A DNA stretch of 64,000 nucleotides from Massilia sp. H-1 (GCA_024703915.1 CP087969.1:1116001-1180000); one strand, 5' to 3'. Shown: positions 41,662 through 53,509, counted from the first letter of the stretch. Translations and numbers: made by a program. Notes: generated from the letters alone by a model not told the origin.

Positions 41662-42634
41662 TTACTTTGCCGAACAACTCTTCCCGGGTGACCGTGGCGG
41701 TGCCGAGCTTGCCGACCACGATGCCCATGCACAGGGTTGGCGGTCATGATGGCGTCGGCCATCGGCATGCTTGCGCCGAGCATGGCGGCCATGGTCGCGA
41801 TCACGGTGTCGCTTGGCGCCGGAGACGTCGTAGACTTCGCGCGCGTCGGCGTGCATGTGCAGGATTTCGGTGGCGGTGTACAGGCTCATGCCCTCTTCCG
41901 AGCGGGTCAGCAGGAGCGCGTCCAGGCCCAGTTCTTCGCGCAAGCCCTGGGCCTTGGCGGTGAGCTGGTCTTCGCTCGACCAGCTGCCGACGATGCGGCG
42001 CAGTTCGGACTTGTTGGGCGTGAGCACGGTCGCGCCCTTGTACGGCGAGAAATCGTCGCCCTTGGGGTCGACCATCACGATCTTGCTTACGCCCGCGGCC
42101 CGCTTCGATCATTTGCGACACGTTGACCAGGCTACCCTTGTTGTAATCGGACAGGATGATGACGTCGTAGTCGGGCAGCAAGGCGTTGAACTGGGTCAGC
42201 TTGTCGCGCAGCACGGTGTCGGTCGGCGCGTCTTCGAAATCGATGCGCAGCAATTGTTGCTGGCGGCCGATCACGCGCAGCTTGATGATGGTCGAGATCG
42301 CCTCATCGCGCTGCAGGTAGCTGTGGATGCTGGAGTCGCGCAGCAACTGCTCGACCTGGGTGCTTAAGCCTCGTCCTTGCCAACCACGCCCAGCAGGCCG
42401 CAATGGGCGCCCAGGGCGGCCGCGTTGCGTGCCACGTTGGCGGCGCCATGCCCAGGCGCTCTTCGCGCTTTCGATGCGCACCACGGGCACCGGCGCTTCC
42501 GGCGAGATGCGGCTGACGTCGCCAAACCAGTAGCGGTCGAGCATGACATCGCCCACCACGAGGATGCGCACCGTGCCCAGTTCAGGCGCGGCGATGGGCG
42601 GATAAGTATCGGTGGTCAGGAGACGGCTAATCAT
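41662..42634 (-). CDS. rfaE1: heptose 7-phosphate kinase (RfaE/HldE kinase domain)
   Basis: PfkB-type kinase making D-beta-heptose 1,7-bisphosphate for lipopolysaccharide core. RILVVGDVMLDRYWFGDVSRISPEAPVPVV, LRVIGRQQQLLRIDFEDAP, LLPDYDVIILSDYNKGSL, MVDPKGDDFSPYKGATVLTPNKSEL and VYDVSGA followed by DTVIATMAAML. Only the kinase domain is present; no nucleotidyltransferase domain follows. Broken at 41735, 41812, 42088, 42361 and 42455. The ending should be EELFGK followed by TAA at 41662; one extra A removes that stop and lets the frame run into comEA. Confidence 0.88.
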
Positions 42635-42636
42635 GG

Positions 42637-43813
42637 TCAGTTCATTACGTTAAGTTCTTCGGTGCGGCGCGGCGGGTAGGTTTCCCACTGGCTGCAGCCC
42701 GGACATTGCCAGTAGAACTGGCGCGCCTTGAAGCCGCAGTGGCTGCAGCGGTAGCGGGCCAGTTTCTGGGTGTAGCCGTGGATCAGGTTCTTGACCATCG
42801 ACAGCTCTTCCCAGATATTGGCCGGGGCATCCATCAGGCGCGCTTCGAGCAGCTTGTCCAGGCCGAGCAAGGTCGGATTGCGGCGCAGCTCGTCGACCAC
42901 CAGTTCCTTGGCGGCATCGACACCGTCGAGTTCGATCACGGCCTTGAACACGACTTCGATCAGATCGATCGAGGACGCTTCGGCCAGGTAGGCACGCAGC
43001 AGGTTCACGCCTTCCTGCGGGCGGCCGACCTTGCGGTAGCCATCCATCAGGCGGTAGGCCACCAGCGCCACGTGCGGCACCGATTGCTGTTCCACACGGC
43101 GCCAGGTCATGAGCGCGCCTTCGACGTCGCCGTTGACGAGCTGGGCGTCGCCGGTCAGCATGGTCGCGCGCACGTTGTTGCGGTCGGTGTGGACAGCCTT
43201 GTCGAGCAGGGCCAGGGCATCGGCCGTTTGCAGGTGCACCAGCGAATCCTGGGCCAGTTCGCAATAAAACTGGGCGATTTCCTTCTGGCAGGCGCCAAGC
43301 GCCCGATTCCTGCAAGCCACGGGCGGCCTCGATGGCGCGCGTCCATTCTTTTCACGCTGGAAGATTTCCAGCAGCGAGCGGCGCGCTTGCACCGAATAGC
43401 TGGTCTCGACCAGCTGATTGAAGGTTTCCTCGGCGCGGTCGAGCAGGCCTAGCCTTCAGGTAATCCATGCCCAGCTCGTACTTGGCCTGGGCTTGCTGTT
43501 CCGGCGGCAAGTCGGGACGGGCGAGCAAGTTCTGGTGGACGCGGATGGCGCGTTCGATCTCGCCGCGGCGGCGGAACAGATTGCCGAGCGCAAAATGCAT
43601 GTCGGCTGTTTCCGGGTCCATCTTGACGATGTCGATGAAGGCATCGATCGCCTTGTCGGGCTGCTCATTGAGCAGGAAATTGAGGCCCTTGAAATAGGCG
43701 CGCGGCAGCGTGCGCGATTCGGACAGCAGTTGACGGATGTCGACGCGTGCCGTGATCCAGCCCATCGCAAAAAACAGGGGGATGCCGATCAGCATCCAGG
43801 TTTCAAATTCCAT
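42637..43813 (-). CDS. lapB: lipopolysaccharide assembly protein LapB
   Basis: Inner-membrane-anchored TPR protein controlling LpxC turnover and LPS assembly. N-terminal anchor TWMLIGIPLFFAMGWITARVDIRQLL, repeated TPR units (YFKGLNFLLNEQPDKAIDAFIDIVKMDPETADMHFALGNLFRRRGEIERAI and further), and the C-terminal rubredoxin-type knuckle YRCSHCGFKARQFYWQCPGCSQWETYPP with two CxxC pairs. About 390 residues. Broken at 43305, 43345 and 43447. It follows lapA in the usual order and ends three bases before rfaE. Confidence 0.93.
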
Positions 43814-43832
43814 GCGCGTTCTTCTTGTTATG

Positions 43833-44143
43833 TTATTTCAGCTGGGTATTCACACTGTCGGGCGCAGGCTGGATGGGGCCGGTGCGGGCCACGCTTTGCA
43901 GCGCCTGAATGGTGGTTTTGTGCTTGCTCGTTTCGCGGCGGTGACGGAACACGGTGGGCGTGACGGCCAGGATGCCGAGGCCTAAGCACCGGCGACAAAG
44001 AACGCCAGCAGCATCAGCACCAGCGGACCGCGCAATTCATAATTGAGGAAAAAATGCAGGTCGACTTCCTGGGTGTTTTTCAGCGCAAAGCCGAAGAACA
44101 GGGTGAACAGGATGACGCCAACGATGGTGGAAACAAATTTCAT
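43833..44143 (-). CDS. lapA: lipopolysaccharide assembly protein LapA (DUF1049)
   Basis: Small inner-membrane protein with two helices, MKFVSTIVGVILFTLFFGFALKN and GPLVLMLLAFFVAGAGLGILAV, joined by TQEVDLHFFLNYELR, the hallmark of LapA. The C-terminal cytoplasmic part begins FRHRRETSKHKTTIQALQ. Broken at 43981 (FFVAGAGLGILA expected). Operon lapA-lapB-rfaE. Confidence 0.88.
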
Positions 44144-44228
44144 CGGATTGACCAGAGTGGTGAGAGGTGCGGGTATCGCATATTACACCATTATAACAAG
44201 GGCTTGAGACGCCTTGCCCTATGACAAA

Positions 44229-44300
44229 CTTCCACAATCAGGGGTCAGACCTCAATTCTGCAATTCTTGCAGAATTGAGGTCTGACCCCGATTGTGGAAG
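44229..44300. repeat. dispersed palindromic repeat, family 1, copy B
   Basis: Almost perfect 72-base palindrome: CTTCCACAATCAGGGGTCAG...CTGACCCCGATTGTGGAAG around GACCTCAATTCTG arms. Same sequence family as 2410-2510 and 47177-47280. Lies between ihfB and lapA. Confidence 0.9.
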
Positions 44301-44312
44301 TTTTTGGTGGGC

Positions 44313-44346
44313 CAAAAAAACGGCATCCGAGGATGCCGTTTTTTGT
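44313..44346. terminator. ihfB terminator
   Basis: Arms ACGGCATCC and GGATGCCGT with T-runs on both strands; 14 bases after the ihfB stop on the minus strand. Confidence 0.85.
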
Positions 44347-44359
44347 GTCGCCAGGCGAC

Positions 44360-44666
44360 TTAGTCTTCAATAATCGGTTGCCCAACCATCGCATCAACCC
44401 GTTCGCGCAATTGCTTGCCTGGCTTGAAGTGAGGGACCCGTTTTTCAGGGACCATCACCTTGTCGCCGGACTTCGGATTGCGTCCGATCCGTGGCGGCTT
44501 AGCTATTCAGGGCAAAACTGCCGAAACCACGGATCTCGATCCGCTGACCAGTCGCCAGGGCGTTGGTCATTGCATCGAGAATGGTCTTGACAGCGTACTC
44601 CGCATCCTTGGCCACCAGCTGAGAGTAACGCTCAGCGAGGCGGTTGATCAGTTCGGACTTCGTCAT
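44360..44666 (-). CDS. ihfB: integration host factor subunit beta
   Basis: DNA-bending nucleoid protein. [54 protein letters not shown], then after repair [35 protein letters not shown], the DNA-intercalating arm with its conserved Pro. About 101 residues. Broken at 44499, where AATAGCCGGCCGCC is expected. Located directly downstream of rpsA, the normal place for ihfB. Confidence 0.95.
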
Positions 44667-44686
44667 CTGGTCTGATTCCGAGAATC

Positions 44687-46383
44687 TTAGTTCTTGTTGT
44701 CGAACTTGGCTTTGAGCAGTGCGCCCAGGCTGGTGGTGCCCGATGCGGCGTTGCTGTCAGCCGACGATGCCATCTTCTGCATCGCTTCCTGGGTTTCAAC
44801 ATTGTCTTTCGCTTTGATCGACAGCTGGATGCTGCGCGCTTTGCGATCGATGTTGATGACCAGGGCTTCGACCGAATCGCCAACCTTCAGGTGGGTGCTT
44901 AAGCATCTTCAACGCGGTCGCGCGAGATTTCGGAAGCACGCAGGTAGCCTTCGACTTCTTCGGACAGCTGGATGACCGCGCCCTTAGGCTCGACCGACTT
45001 GACCGTACCCGTTACCAGGGAGCCTTTGTCGTTCATTGCTGCGAAGTTGTTGAATGGGTCACCTTCCAGTTGCTTGACGCCCAGGGAAACGCGCTCGCGC
45101 TCGACGTCGATCGCCAGAACGATGGCTTCCAGTTCGTCACCTTTCTTGAAGCGACGAACAGCTTCTTCGCCGGTTTCGGTCCAGGACAGATCCGACAGGT
45201 GTACCAGGCCGTCGATGTTGCTTAGCCAGGCCGATGAACACGCCGAAGTCGGTGATCGATTTGATCGCGCCGCGGACTTTGTCACCCTTCTTGTGGGTTA
45301 CGCCGAAGTCATCCCATGGATTGGCTTTGCACTGTTTCATGCCCAGCGAAATACGGCGACGCTCTTCGTCGATCTCGAGAACCATGACTTCCACTTCGTC
45401 GCCCAGCTGGACAACTTTGTTTGGTGCCACGTTCTTGTTGGTCCAGTCCATTTCGGAGACGTGAACCAGACCTTCGATGCCTTGCTCGACTTCCACGAAC
45501 GCGCCGTAGTCGGTCAGGTTGGTTACCTTGCCGAACAGACGGGTGCTTTGTGGGTAACGACGGGACAGACCGGTCCATGGGTCGTCGCCCAGTTGCTTCA
45601 CGCCCAGCGAAACGCGGTTCTTCTCTTGATCGTACTTCAGAACCTTGGCAGTGATTTCCTGGCCAACGGTCAGCACTTCCGATGGGTGACGCACACGACG
45701 CCATGCCAGATCGGTGATGTGCAGCAGGCCGTCGATACCGCCCAGATCCACGAACGCGCCGTAGTCGGTGATATTTTTGACGACGCCGGTCACCACGGTG
45801 CCTTCTTTCAGGGTTTCCATCAGTTTCTGACGCTCTTCGCCCATCGAAGCTTCGATGACGGCGCGACGCGACAGAACGACGTTGTTACGCTTACGGTCGA
45901 GTTTGATGACCTTGAATTCCAGGGTCTTGCCTTCGAACGGGGTGGTGTCCTTGACTGGACGGGTGTCGACCAGCGAACCCGGCAGGAAGGCGCGGATGCC
46001 GTTGGTCAGAACGGTCAGGCCGCCCTTGACTTTGCCATTGACGGTACCGACGACGATCTCGCCCGATTCCATGGCTTTTTCCAGTGCCAGCCACGATGCC
46101 AGGCGCTTGGCCTTGTCACGCGACAGGATGGTGTCGCCGAAGCCGTTTTCCAGCGATTCAATCGCTACGGAAACGAAATCGCCAACTTGAACTTCCCAGT
46201 TCGCCCTGGTCGTTCTTGAATTCTTCGATAGGAATGAACGCTTCGGATTTCAGGCTAGGCGTTGACGATCACGAAGTTGTGATCCAGACGTACGACTTCA
46301 GCCGAAATGACTTCGCCCGAACGCATGTCTTGACGCGACAAGGATTCTTCGAATAGCGCTGCAAAACTTTCCATATTGGACAT
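44687..46383 (-). CDS. rpsA: 30S ribosomal protein S1
   Basis: Six S1 RNA-binding domains in a row; clear units are [85 protein letters not shown] followed by [14 protein letters not shown], and [31 protein letters not shown]. The N-terminus [31 protein letters not shown] favours the ATG at 46381-46383. C-terminus [24 protein letters not shown]. Broken at 44897, 45222, 46200 and 46255. It lies between cmk and ihfB as in other proteobacteria. Being essential, its broken state argues for sequence error. Confidence 0.97.
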
Positions 46384-46482
46384 AATTTACTCTGGTGAGC
46401 CAGCAGAGATCGCACGATGCGACTTAAACTGGGTTAGGTTGAACAACACTGGCGCAGGCACAATTGCCGCCGCCAGCTCCTG

Positions 46483-47153
46483 CTACTTCACTGCCGCATA
46501 CCATTTCAGCACTTCGTCGATGGCGGCATCGGCCGTCATGTTCGAGGTATCGAGGATATGGGCGCCTTCTGCCGCGACCAGCGGGGCGATGGCCCGGTGT
46601 GTATCCCGGTCGTCGCGCGCCTGCAAATCAGACAGGAGGTCTTCCATATTAGCAGAAAACCCCTTGTCAATCAATTGCTTATATCAGCGCTCCGCGCTGC
46701 CCACACACTCGCCGTCAGGAACACCTTGAGCTGGGCGTGGGGGAAAATGACGCTGCCCATGTCGCGCCCGTCGGCCACCAGGCCAGGCGGCTTGCAGAAA
46801 GCCCAGTTGCAGAGCGAACAGGGCCTGGCGCACGGTGGGGAAAGCGGCGATTTTCGATGCCATGTTGCCAACCTCTTCCGCGCGGATGTGCTGGGTGACA
46901 TTCTCGTTGGCCAGGAAGATTTCGCCATCGCCATGAAGTGGGCCGGGAGATGCTCGGCCAGCTTGGCCAGGGCATGCTCGTCGGTGAGCGGGGTGTCGCG
47001 CCGGATGGCGGACAGGGCCGTCAAACGGTAGAGCGCGCCCGAATCGAGGTAATGAAAACCGAGGCGGTCCGCCACCTTGTGGGCGACGGTGCCTTTGCCG
47101 GAAGCGGTCGGGCCGTCGATCGTAATGACAGGAATGGCGTGGGTTGTTGGCAT
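46483..47153 (-). CDS. cmk: cytidylate kinase
   Basis: Phosphorylates CMP and dCMP. Walker A in [34 protein letters not shown]; then [29 protein letters not shown] after repair, and [27 protein letters not shown]. The end is [60 protein letters not shown]. About 225 residues. Broken near 46700, 46797 and 46930 by one-base indels. Stands between aroA and rpsA. Confidence 0.93.
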
Positions 47154-47176
47154 TGTTTTAACCTTGGTATGAAAAT

Positions 47177-47280
47177 CTCAACCGGGGTCAGACCTCAATT
47201 AAAAAACAATTTCAGAATTGAGGTCTGACCCCGATTGTGAAAGTATTTCAGAATTGAGGTCTGACCCCGATTGTGGAACG
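47177..47280. repeat. dispersed palindromic repeat, family 1, copy C
   Basis: One degenerate forward arm (GGGGTCAGACCTCAATTAAA) and two direct copies of the reverse arm (CAGAATTGAGGTCTGACCCC). Arrangement is like copy A. Lies between aroA and cmk. Confidence 0.9.
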
Positions 47281-47286
47281 TTTTTA

Positions 47287-48620
47287 TCAGATAAGTGTTT
47301 CTTTGGCGATGCTGGCGAAGGCTTCGAAATAGTCGGGGAAGGTCTTGGCCACGCATTTGGGGTCCAAAATCCGCATCTGGTTGCCGCGCCAGGGCTTTGC
47401 CGTCGACCGTCGCCAGCGAGAAGCACATCGCCATGCGGTGGTCGTCGTAGGTTTCAATCGTCGTCGGCGGCGATTTCTTCGGGCGGGGTGATCGTGATGT
47501 AGTCGGCCCCCTCTTCCACTACCGCGCCCAGCTTGCGCAATTCGGTCGCCATGGCCGACAGGCGGTCCGTTTCCTTTACGCGCCAGCTGGCGATGTTGCG
47601 CAGCGTGCTGGTGCCGTCGGCGTACAGGGCCGCGACCGCGATCGTCATGGCGGCGTCGGGAATGTGGTTGAAGTCGGCGTCGATGGCCTTCAGTACGCCG
47701 TTCGACTTCGCTTCGATCCAGTTGTCGCCGCGCGTGATCGTCGCGCCCATCTGCTCCAGCGCTTCGGCAAACCGCACGTCGCCCTGGATGCTGTCGCGCC
47801 CCACCCCTTCCACCCGCACCGGGCCGCCGCCGATCGCGCCAGCCGCCAGGAAGTAGGAAGCCGAGGAGGCGTCGCCTTCAACGTGGATGGCGCCCGGACT
47901 GCGGTACTGCTGGCCCGGCTGCACGGTGAACGACTGCCAGCCGTCCTGCTCGACCGTCACGCCGAAACGGCGCATCAGGTTCAGCGTGATTTCGATGTAG
48001 GGCTTGGAAATGAGCTCGCCGACCACGTCGATCGATACCGGGTGCGCGCGCCATCAGCGGGGCGGCCATCAGCACGGCGGTCAGGAACTGGCTCGAGACG
48101 TTGCCGCGCACCGACATGCGGTCGGCGTGGATATGCCCGCGCCGGATGCGCAGCGGCGGGTAGCCTTCCACGCCCGTGTACTCGATCTGCGCGCCGACGG
48201 CGTTGAGCGCGTCGACCAGGTCGCCGATCGGGCGCTCGTGCATGCGCGCCACGCCGTGCAGCGTGAAGTCGCCGCCGATCACGGCCAGCGCCGCCGTCAG
48301 CGGACGGATCGCGGTGCTTAGGCGTTGCCCATGAACAGATCGGCCGCGTGGTTCGGCAGCGCGCCGCCGCCACCGTGCACGATGTGGGTACGTTCGTCGA
48401 CCTGCTCCCAGCCGATGCCCAGCGAGCGCAGCGCGCCCAGCATGACGAGCGTATCGTCCGAGGCCAGCAGGTCGTGGATGGTGGTCGTGCCTTCGGCCAG
48501 TGCCGCCAGCAGCAAGGTGCGGTTGGAGATGCTCTTCGAGCCAGGCAGGCGCACCACGCCTTCGACGTGCATGACCGGATGAATGTCGAGGTGGTGCGGA
48601 TAGTGCTTTTGCTGCGTCAT
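47287..48620 (-). CDS. aroA: 3-phosphoshikimate 1-carboxyvinyltransferase (EPSP synthase)
   Basis: Sixth step of the shikimate pathway. [134 protein letters not shown] and [14 protein letters not shown] are all present. The repaired C-terminus is [17 protein letters not shown]. The LPGSKSxSNR and GNAGTAxRP motifs are class I-like. Broken at 48317 (GNAGTA), 48047, 47455 and 47393. Confidence 0.96.
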
Positions 48621-48638
48621 GCCGGAATTCCTGAGTGA

Positions 48639-49553
48639 TTAATCTGCGGTGTCTTTGGGTGGCGGCGCTTCGGCCGCCTCGATGGCTTCAATCCAGCGGC
48701 AGCGGGCTTGCTGCGCGTTGGTGTAGACCGCTTCGATGGCCGCGCCGTTGCCTGCTGCAAGGTGCGCCCGCAATGCGGTCAATTGTGCCATATACGAGTC
48801 GAGCTCCCCCAACAGCGCGGCCTGATTGGCCAGGCTGATGTCACGCCACATTTCAGGCGAGGATCCGGCGATGCGGGTAAAGTCATGAAAACCGGAGGCT
48901 GCATACTGGAACAGCAAATCGGCATGCGGCTTGTTGGCGATGTCGTCAACCAGCGCGTATGCCAGTAAATGGGGCAAATGCGAGACCGAGGCGAATACCT
49001 TGTCGTGCTCTTGCGGTGAAAGCTGATGGATGACCGATCCGCAGGCGGCCCAGGCGGCGGCCACGCGCGCCACGTCGGCCGGCGCGTTCTCCGGCAAGGG
49101 CGTCAGGACGGTCTTCTTGCCGACGTACAGATCGATGATGGCGGCGTCCGGACCGTTGGTCTCGCGCCCGGCGATCGGGTGGCCCGGCACGAAGCGGCCG
49201 ATCTTGTCGCCCAGCGCAGCGCGCGGCCGCGACCACGTCGGACTTGGTGCTGCTTAGGCGTCGGTGACGACCGTTTGCGCTTCCAGCCAGGGCGCGAGCG
49301 AAGCGAGGATGCGGCCCGTCTGCGCCACCGGTGCGGCGATCAGCACCAGGCTGGCGCCGCGCATGGCGTCCTGCACCGACGGCGCGACCTGGTCGACGAT
49401 GCCCAGTTCCAGCGCGCGCGCCATCGCCTGCGGCGAACGGCCGACACCGACAATGGTGCCTGCCGCGCCGGCGTGGCGCAGCGCGCGGGCGAACGAGCCG
49501 CCGATCAGGCCAACACCGAAGATGACGACTTTATCGATCACAGGTGTGTTCAC
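48639..49553 (-). CDS. tyrA: prephenate dehydrogenase
   Basis: NAD-dependent oxidative decarboxylation of prephenate toward tyrosine. Rossmann motif [50 protein letters not shown] with the catalytic His; helical dimer domain [27 protein letters not shown] and [19 protein letters not shown]. The polar C-terminus ends [11 protein letters not shown]. About 300 residues, no fused mutase or ACT domain. Broken at 49256 (DAGSTKSD expected) and 49224. Confidence 0.93.
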
Positions 49554-49554
49554 C

Positions 49555-50671
49555 TCAAGCGAGCGCTTTTTTCAGGGCCGCGATGAAGATGGCGTTTTCC
49601 TGCGGCAGGCCGATCGAAATGCGCAGCCACTGCGGCAGACCGTAGTTGCCCACCGGGCGCACGATCACGCCCTGCTTGAGCAGCGCCAGATTGATGCGGG
49701 CAGCCGCTGCCGTCGTCGTTGCCGACCTTGACCAGCACGAAGTTGCCGAACGACGGCACGTATTCCAGGCCCAGTTCATTGAAGGCTTCGACGAACTGCG
49801 CGTAGCTTAAGCCGCGTTATTCTTTGCGCCCTGCTCCAGGAATGGCTTGTCGTTCAGGGCGGCGATGGCCGCGGCCTGGGCCAGCGAATTGACGTTGAAC
49901 GGCTGGCGGATGCGGTTCATCAGGTCGGTGAGCGCAGGCTGGGCGATGGCGAAGCCCACGCGCAGGCTTAGCCAGGCCATAGGCCTTGGAGAAGGTGCGC
50001 GAGACCAGCAGGTTTGGGTACTTGGCCACCCACTTGGCGGACTCGAACTGCTGTTCGGGCGCCAGGAATTCGTTGTAGGCCTCGTCCAGCACCACGACCA
50101 CGTGGGCCTAAGCACTTTGCCGAGGAAGGCTTCGATCTGCGCCGCCGCAATGAAGGTGCCGGTCGGGTTGTTCGGGTTGGCGATGAAGAGCAGGCGCGTG
50201 TCGGCGTCGATGGCGGCGGCCATGGCGTCGAGGTCATGTCCGTACTCTTTGGCTTTAAGCACCACGATGGCGCGCGCCAACGCCCTGGGTGGCCAGCGCG
50301 TACACCGCGAACGAATACTGCGAATAGACCACGGCCTGGCCTTTTTGCACGAAGGCGTGGGCGGCGATTTCCAGGATGTCGTTCGAGCCGTTGCCCAGCG
50401 TGATCCAGTCGGCTTAGGCACGTCGTGGCGCTTGGCCAGCGCGGCCTTCAGGTCGAAGCCATTGGCGTCCGGATAACGGCCAAGGTCGGCGACCGCGGCG
50501 GCCATCGCCTGCTTGCTCGATTCGGGCACGCCGAACGGGTTCTCGTTCGACGCGAGCTTGACGATGTTGGCTTCGTCGAGGCCGAACTCGCGCGCCACTT
50601 CGGCGATGGGTTTGCTTAGCCTGGTAAGGGGCGATGGCACGAACGTAATCTGGACCGTATTGCTGGGACAT
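49555..50671 (-). CDS. hisC: histidinol-phosphate aminotransferase-like enzyme
   Basis: PLP aminotransferase. MSQQYGPDYVRAIAPYQ, IVKLASNENPFGVPESSKQAM, GRYPDANGFDLKAAL, LFIANPNNPTGTFIAA, VVVLDEAYNEFLAPEQQ, SRTFSKAYGLA with the PLP Lys, and the C-terminal VRPVGNYGLPQWLRISIGLPQEN. Located inside the pheA-tyrA cluster, where this paralogue probably acts on aromatic substrates as well as or instead of histidinol phosphate. Broken at 49698, 49806 (AAGYAQFVEAF expected), 49968, 50107, 50280, 50414 and 50616. Confidence 0.92.
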
Positions 50672-50690
50672 GGACTATCTCTGAAGTTGG

Positions 50691-51773
50691 TTATGTAAGA
50701 CTGAGCGGATACGAGCCCAGGACCTTGAAAAATGCTGCGTTATCTTTGAGTTCCTCGAGCGCCCTGGCCACCGCGGGATCCTGCACGTGGCCTTCGATGT
50801 CGACGTAGAAGTAGTACTCCCAGGTGCCGATGCGCGCCGGGCGCGATTCGAAGCGCGTCATCGACACGCCGTGCACGGCCAGGGGCGCCAGCAGGTTGTA
50901 CACCGCGCCCGCCTTGTTCGGCACCGCCAGCACCAGCGAGGTCTGGTCCGCGCCCGATGGGTTGGTCTGCAGGTGGCCGATGACGGCAAAGCGCGTGCGG
51001 TTGTGCGGGTCGTCCTGGATGTGGCCATTGACCACGCCTAGCTTGTACTGCTCGCCCGCCATTTCGCTGGCGATGGCGGCGATCGTGGCGTCCTTGCTGG
51101 CCATGATGGCCGCTTCGGCGTTCGATGCCACCGCGCGCCGCTCGACGTTCGGATAATGCTGGTTGAGCCAGACCTGGCACTGGGCCAGCGCCTGCGAGTG
51201 CGCGCACACGACCGTTACGCCGTCCATGTTGCCGGTCTTGGTCATCAGGCTGTGGTGGACCGGAATCGAGATCTCGCCGCTGATGATGGTGGTGGTGCCG
51301 AGCATCAGGTCGAGCGTGCGGTTGATCGCGCCCTCGGACGAGTTTTCAACCGGGACCACGCCGAAGTCGGCGGTGCCAAGCCTCGGTGGAGCGGAACACT
51401 TCATCGATCGAGATGCAGGGCAAGCCCTCGACGGCGCTGCCGAACTGCTGGTACACGGCCTGCTCGCTGAAGGTGCCGGACGGGCCCAGATAGGCCACGG
51501 TCACGCGCTTTTCCAGCGAACGGCAGGCCGACATGATCTCGCGGAAGATGGTCTGCACTTCGGCGCCCTTGAGCGGGCCGGGATTGCGCTCGGCCACGCC
51601 GCGCAGCACCTGCGCTTCGCGTTCAGGGACGGAATACGGGAGCATTGGTTTCGGCCTTTACGTGGCCGACTTCCTGCGCCAGCTTGGCGCGGCGGCTCAG
51701 CAGGTCGAGAATCTGAGCGTCGATCGCATCGATCTGTTCGCGCAGCGGTGTCAGTTTGTCTGTCATGGTCATG
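50691..51773 (-). CDS. pheA: bifunctional chorismate mutase / prephenate dehydratase
   Basis: P-protein of phenylalanine synthesis. Residues 1-90: AroQ mutase domain ([50 protein letters not shown]). Then the dehydratase [49 protein letters not shown], and the C-terminal ACT domain with [21 protein letters not shown], the Phe-binding ESRP site giving feedback inhibition. Start MTMTDKLTP; a second in-frame ATG is two codons later. Broken at 51380 and 51645. About 360 residues. Confidence 0.95.
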
Positions 51774-51806
51774 CAGTCTTTGTGCGGTGGACGGCACCGG
51801 CTGGAT

Positions 51807-52906
51807 TTACTTCCAGTAGCCGCGAACTCGTTCAAATAATCGACCAGGGCTTGCACACCCTCGATCGGCATCGCGTTGTAGATCGATGCTCGCATACCGC
51901 CGACGGACTTGTGGCCCTTCAGTTGCAGCAGGCCGCGCGCTTTTGCACCGGCCAGGAATTGTTCGTTCAGTGTTTCGTCGCGCAGGAAGAATGGCACGTT
52001 CATGCGCGAACGGCATTCTTTGGCCACGCGGTTCTCGTAAAAATCGTCGGCGTCGAGCGCCGCGTACAGCAGCGCCGCTTTCGCGATATTACGCTGTTCC
52101 GCGGCCGCCACCCCGCCCTGGCGCTTGAGGTGGGCGAATACCAGGCCGAACGATGTAGATGCCGTAGGTCGGCGGCGTGTTGTACATCGAGTCGTGGTCG
52201 GCGACGGTTTTCCAGTCGAAGGCGGACGGGCAGATCGGCAGCGCCGTGCCGAGCAGGTCTTCGCGCACGATGACGAGGGTCAGGCTAAGCCGGGCCGATG
52301 TTCTTTTGCGCGCTCGGCTGAAGATCACACCGTACTTGGTGACGTCGATCTCGCGCGACAGGATGTGCGAAGACATGTCGGCCACCAGCGGGGTGTCGCC
52401 CTGCACGGTCGGCACGAAGTTGTATTCCACGCCGTCGATGGTTTCATTGGTGCAGATGTGGACGTAGGCGGCGTCGCGCGTGAGCTTCCAGTATTCCTGC
52501 GGCGGCACCGACGTGAAGTGGCCCGGCTCGGAGGTGGCGGCCACGTTGACCTCGGCGTAGCGCTTCGCTTCCTTGATCGACTTGCCGGACCAGGAACCGG
52601 TGTGGACGAAATCGATGGTGGTAGGCTGCTTGGCGCGGCCCAGCAGGTTCATGGGCACGATGGCGTTTTCGCCAAGGCCGCCGCCCTGCAGGAACAGCAC
52701 CTGGTAGTTGTCGGGGATGGACAGCAGATCGCGCAGGTCGCGCACGGCGGCCTGGTAGATCGAGATGAATTCAGGGACCGCGGTGGCTCATCTCCATGAC
52801 GGACATGCCGCTGCCGTGCCAGTCGAGCATTTCGGCGGCGGCTTGTTCGAGCACCTCTTTCGGCAGCACGGCGGGGTAGAGCGGAGAAGTTGTAGATCTG
52901 GGTCAC
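51807..52906 (-). CDS. serC: phosphoserine aminotransferase
   Basis: Makes phosphoserine and, in the B6 pathway, 4-phosphohydroxythreonine. GTG start [93 protein letters not shown] then [18 protein letters not shown] with the PLP Lys; [23 protein letters not shown]; and [24 protein letters not shown]. Broken at 52130, 52287, 52300, 52790 and 52885. The last residues are uncertain because of an indel near 51822; YWK with TAA at 51807 fits best. It starts the aromatic cluster. Confidence 0.93.
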
Positions 52907-52955
52907 GGAGTGGTCCTCGGTTGGTGTTGGCGGCCTATTTTTCGGCTAAGCTGCA

Positions 52956-53480
52956 TCAGTTCTTCAAGTATTTTTCGGTGCGCGGGGCCATGAAGGTCGT
53001 CCCCAGCGCCAGCGATTCGTTCAGGATGCGCGGCGCCATGGCCAGCATCTTGGCGCCTTCCGGCGTGCGGTAGAAGGCGGCGATTTTCTGCATCTCGGCG
53101 ATCGTGAAATAGCGCGTGTACAGCTTGGCCGTCTCGTTGGTGATGGTGGTCGTCGTTTCCGGATCGGCGAACAGCTTCTCCAGCGCCTGGTCGGCAGCAG
53201 GCAGCTTTTTCTCGATCAGCGCGACGCGTTTGGCGCGGGTGGCGGCGTCCAGGGTCTTGTCGGCGGCCAGCTTCTGGCCTGCCGCGCGGCGCAGGACGGC
53301 AGGCGCGTTGTCGGCCGCGGTTTTGAGTTCCAGCTCGAGGGTGAACTTGAAGCGCATCGCGGCCAGCAGATCGTGGGCGACGGCGACGGCCATGGGATCG
53401 AGCTTGTCGTCGGCGGCCATGGATGGCGACTGGAAGCCGATCAGGGTGACAGACAGCAGTGCGAGAAAAATTCGTTTCAT
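52956..53480 (-). CDS. exported DUF2059 domain protein
   Basis: A signal peptide (IFLALLSVTLIGFQSPSMA) is followed by a helical domain; AETAKLYTRYFTIAEMQKIAAFYRTPEGAKMLAMAPRIL is the recognisable DUF2059 part. The frame is intact at 174 residues. Periplasmic, function unknown. It lies between serC and gyrA in the same direction, as seen in related genomes, but no shared role is evident. Confidence 0.85.
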   Translation of the reverse strand: MKRIFLALLSVTLIGFQSPSMAADDKLDPMAVAVAHDLLAAMRFKFTLELELKTAADNAPAVLRRAAGQKLAADKTLDAATRAKRVALIEKKLPAADQALEKLFADPETTTTITNETAKLYTRYFTIAEMQKIAAFYRTPEGAKMLAMAPRILNESLALGTTFMAPRTEKYLKN

Positions 53481-53509
53481 TGGAGACGTAAAACAACTAA
53501 AGTTAGCTC

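Noticed and set aside
41282..41728. A fused RfaE-ComEA protein
   Set aside because: A strong hairpin lies between the two genes and a one-base homopolymer error explains the missing rfaE stop; ComEA has its own signal peptide start.
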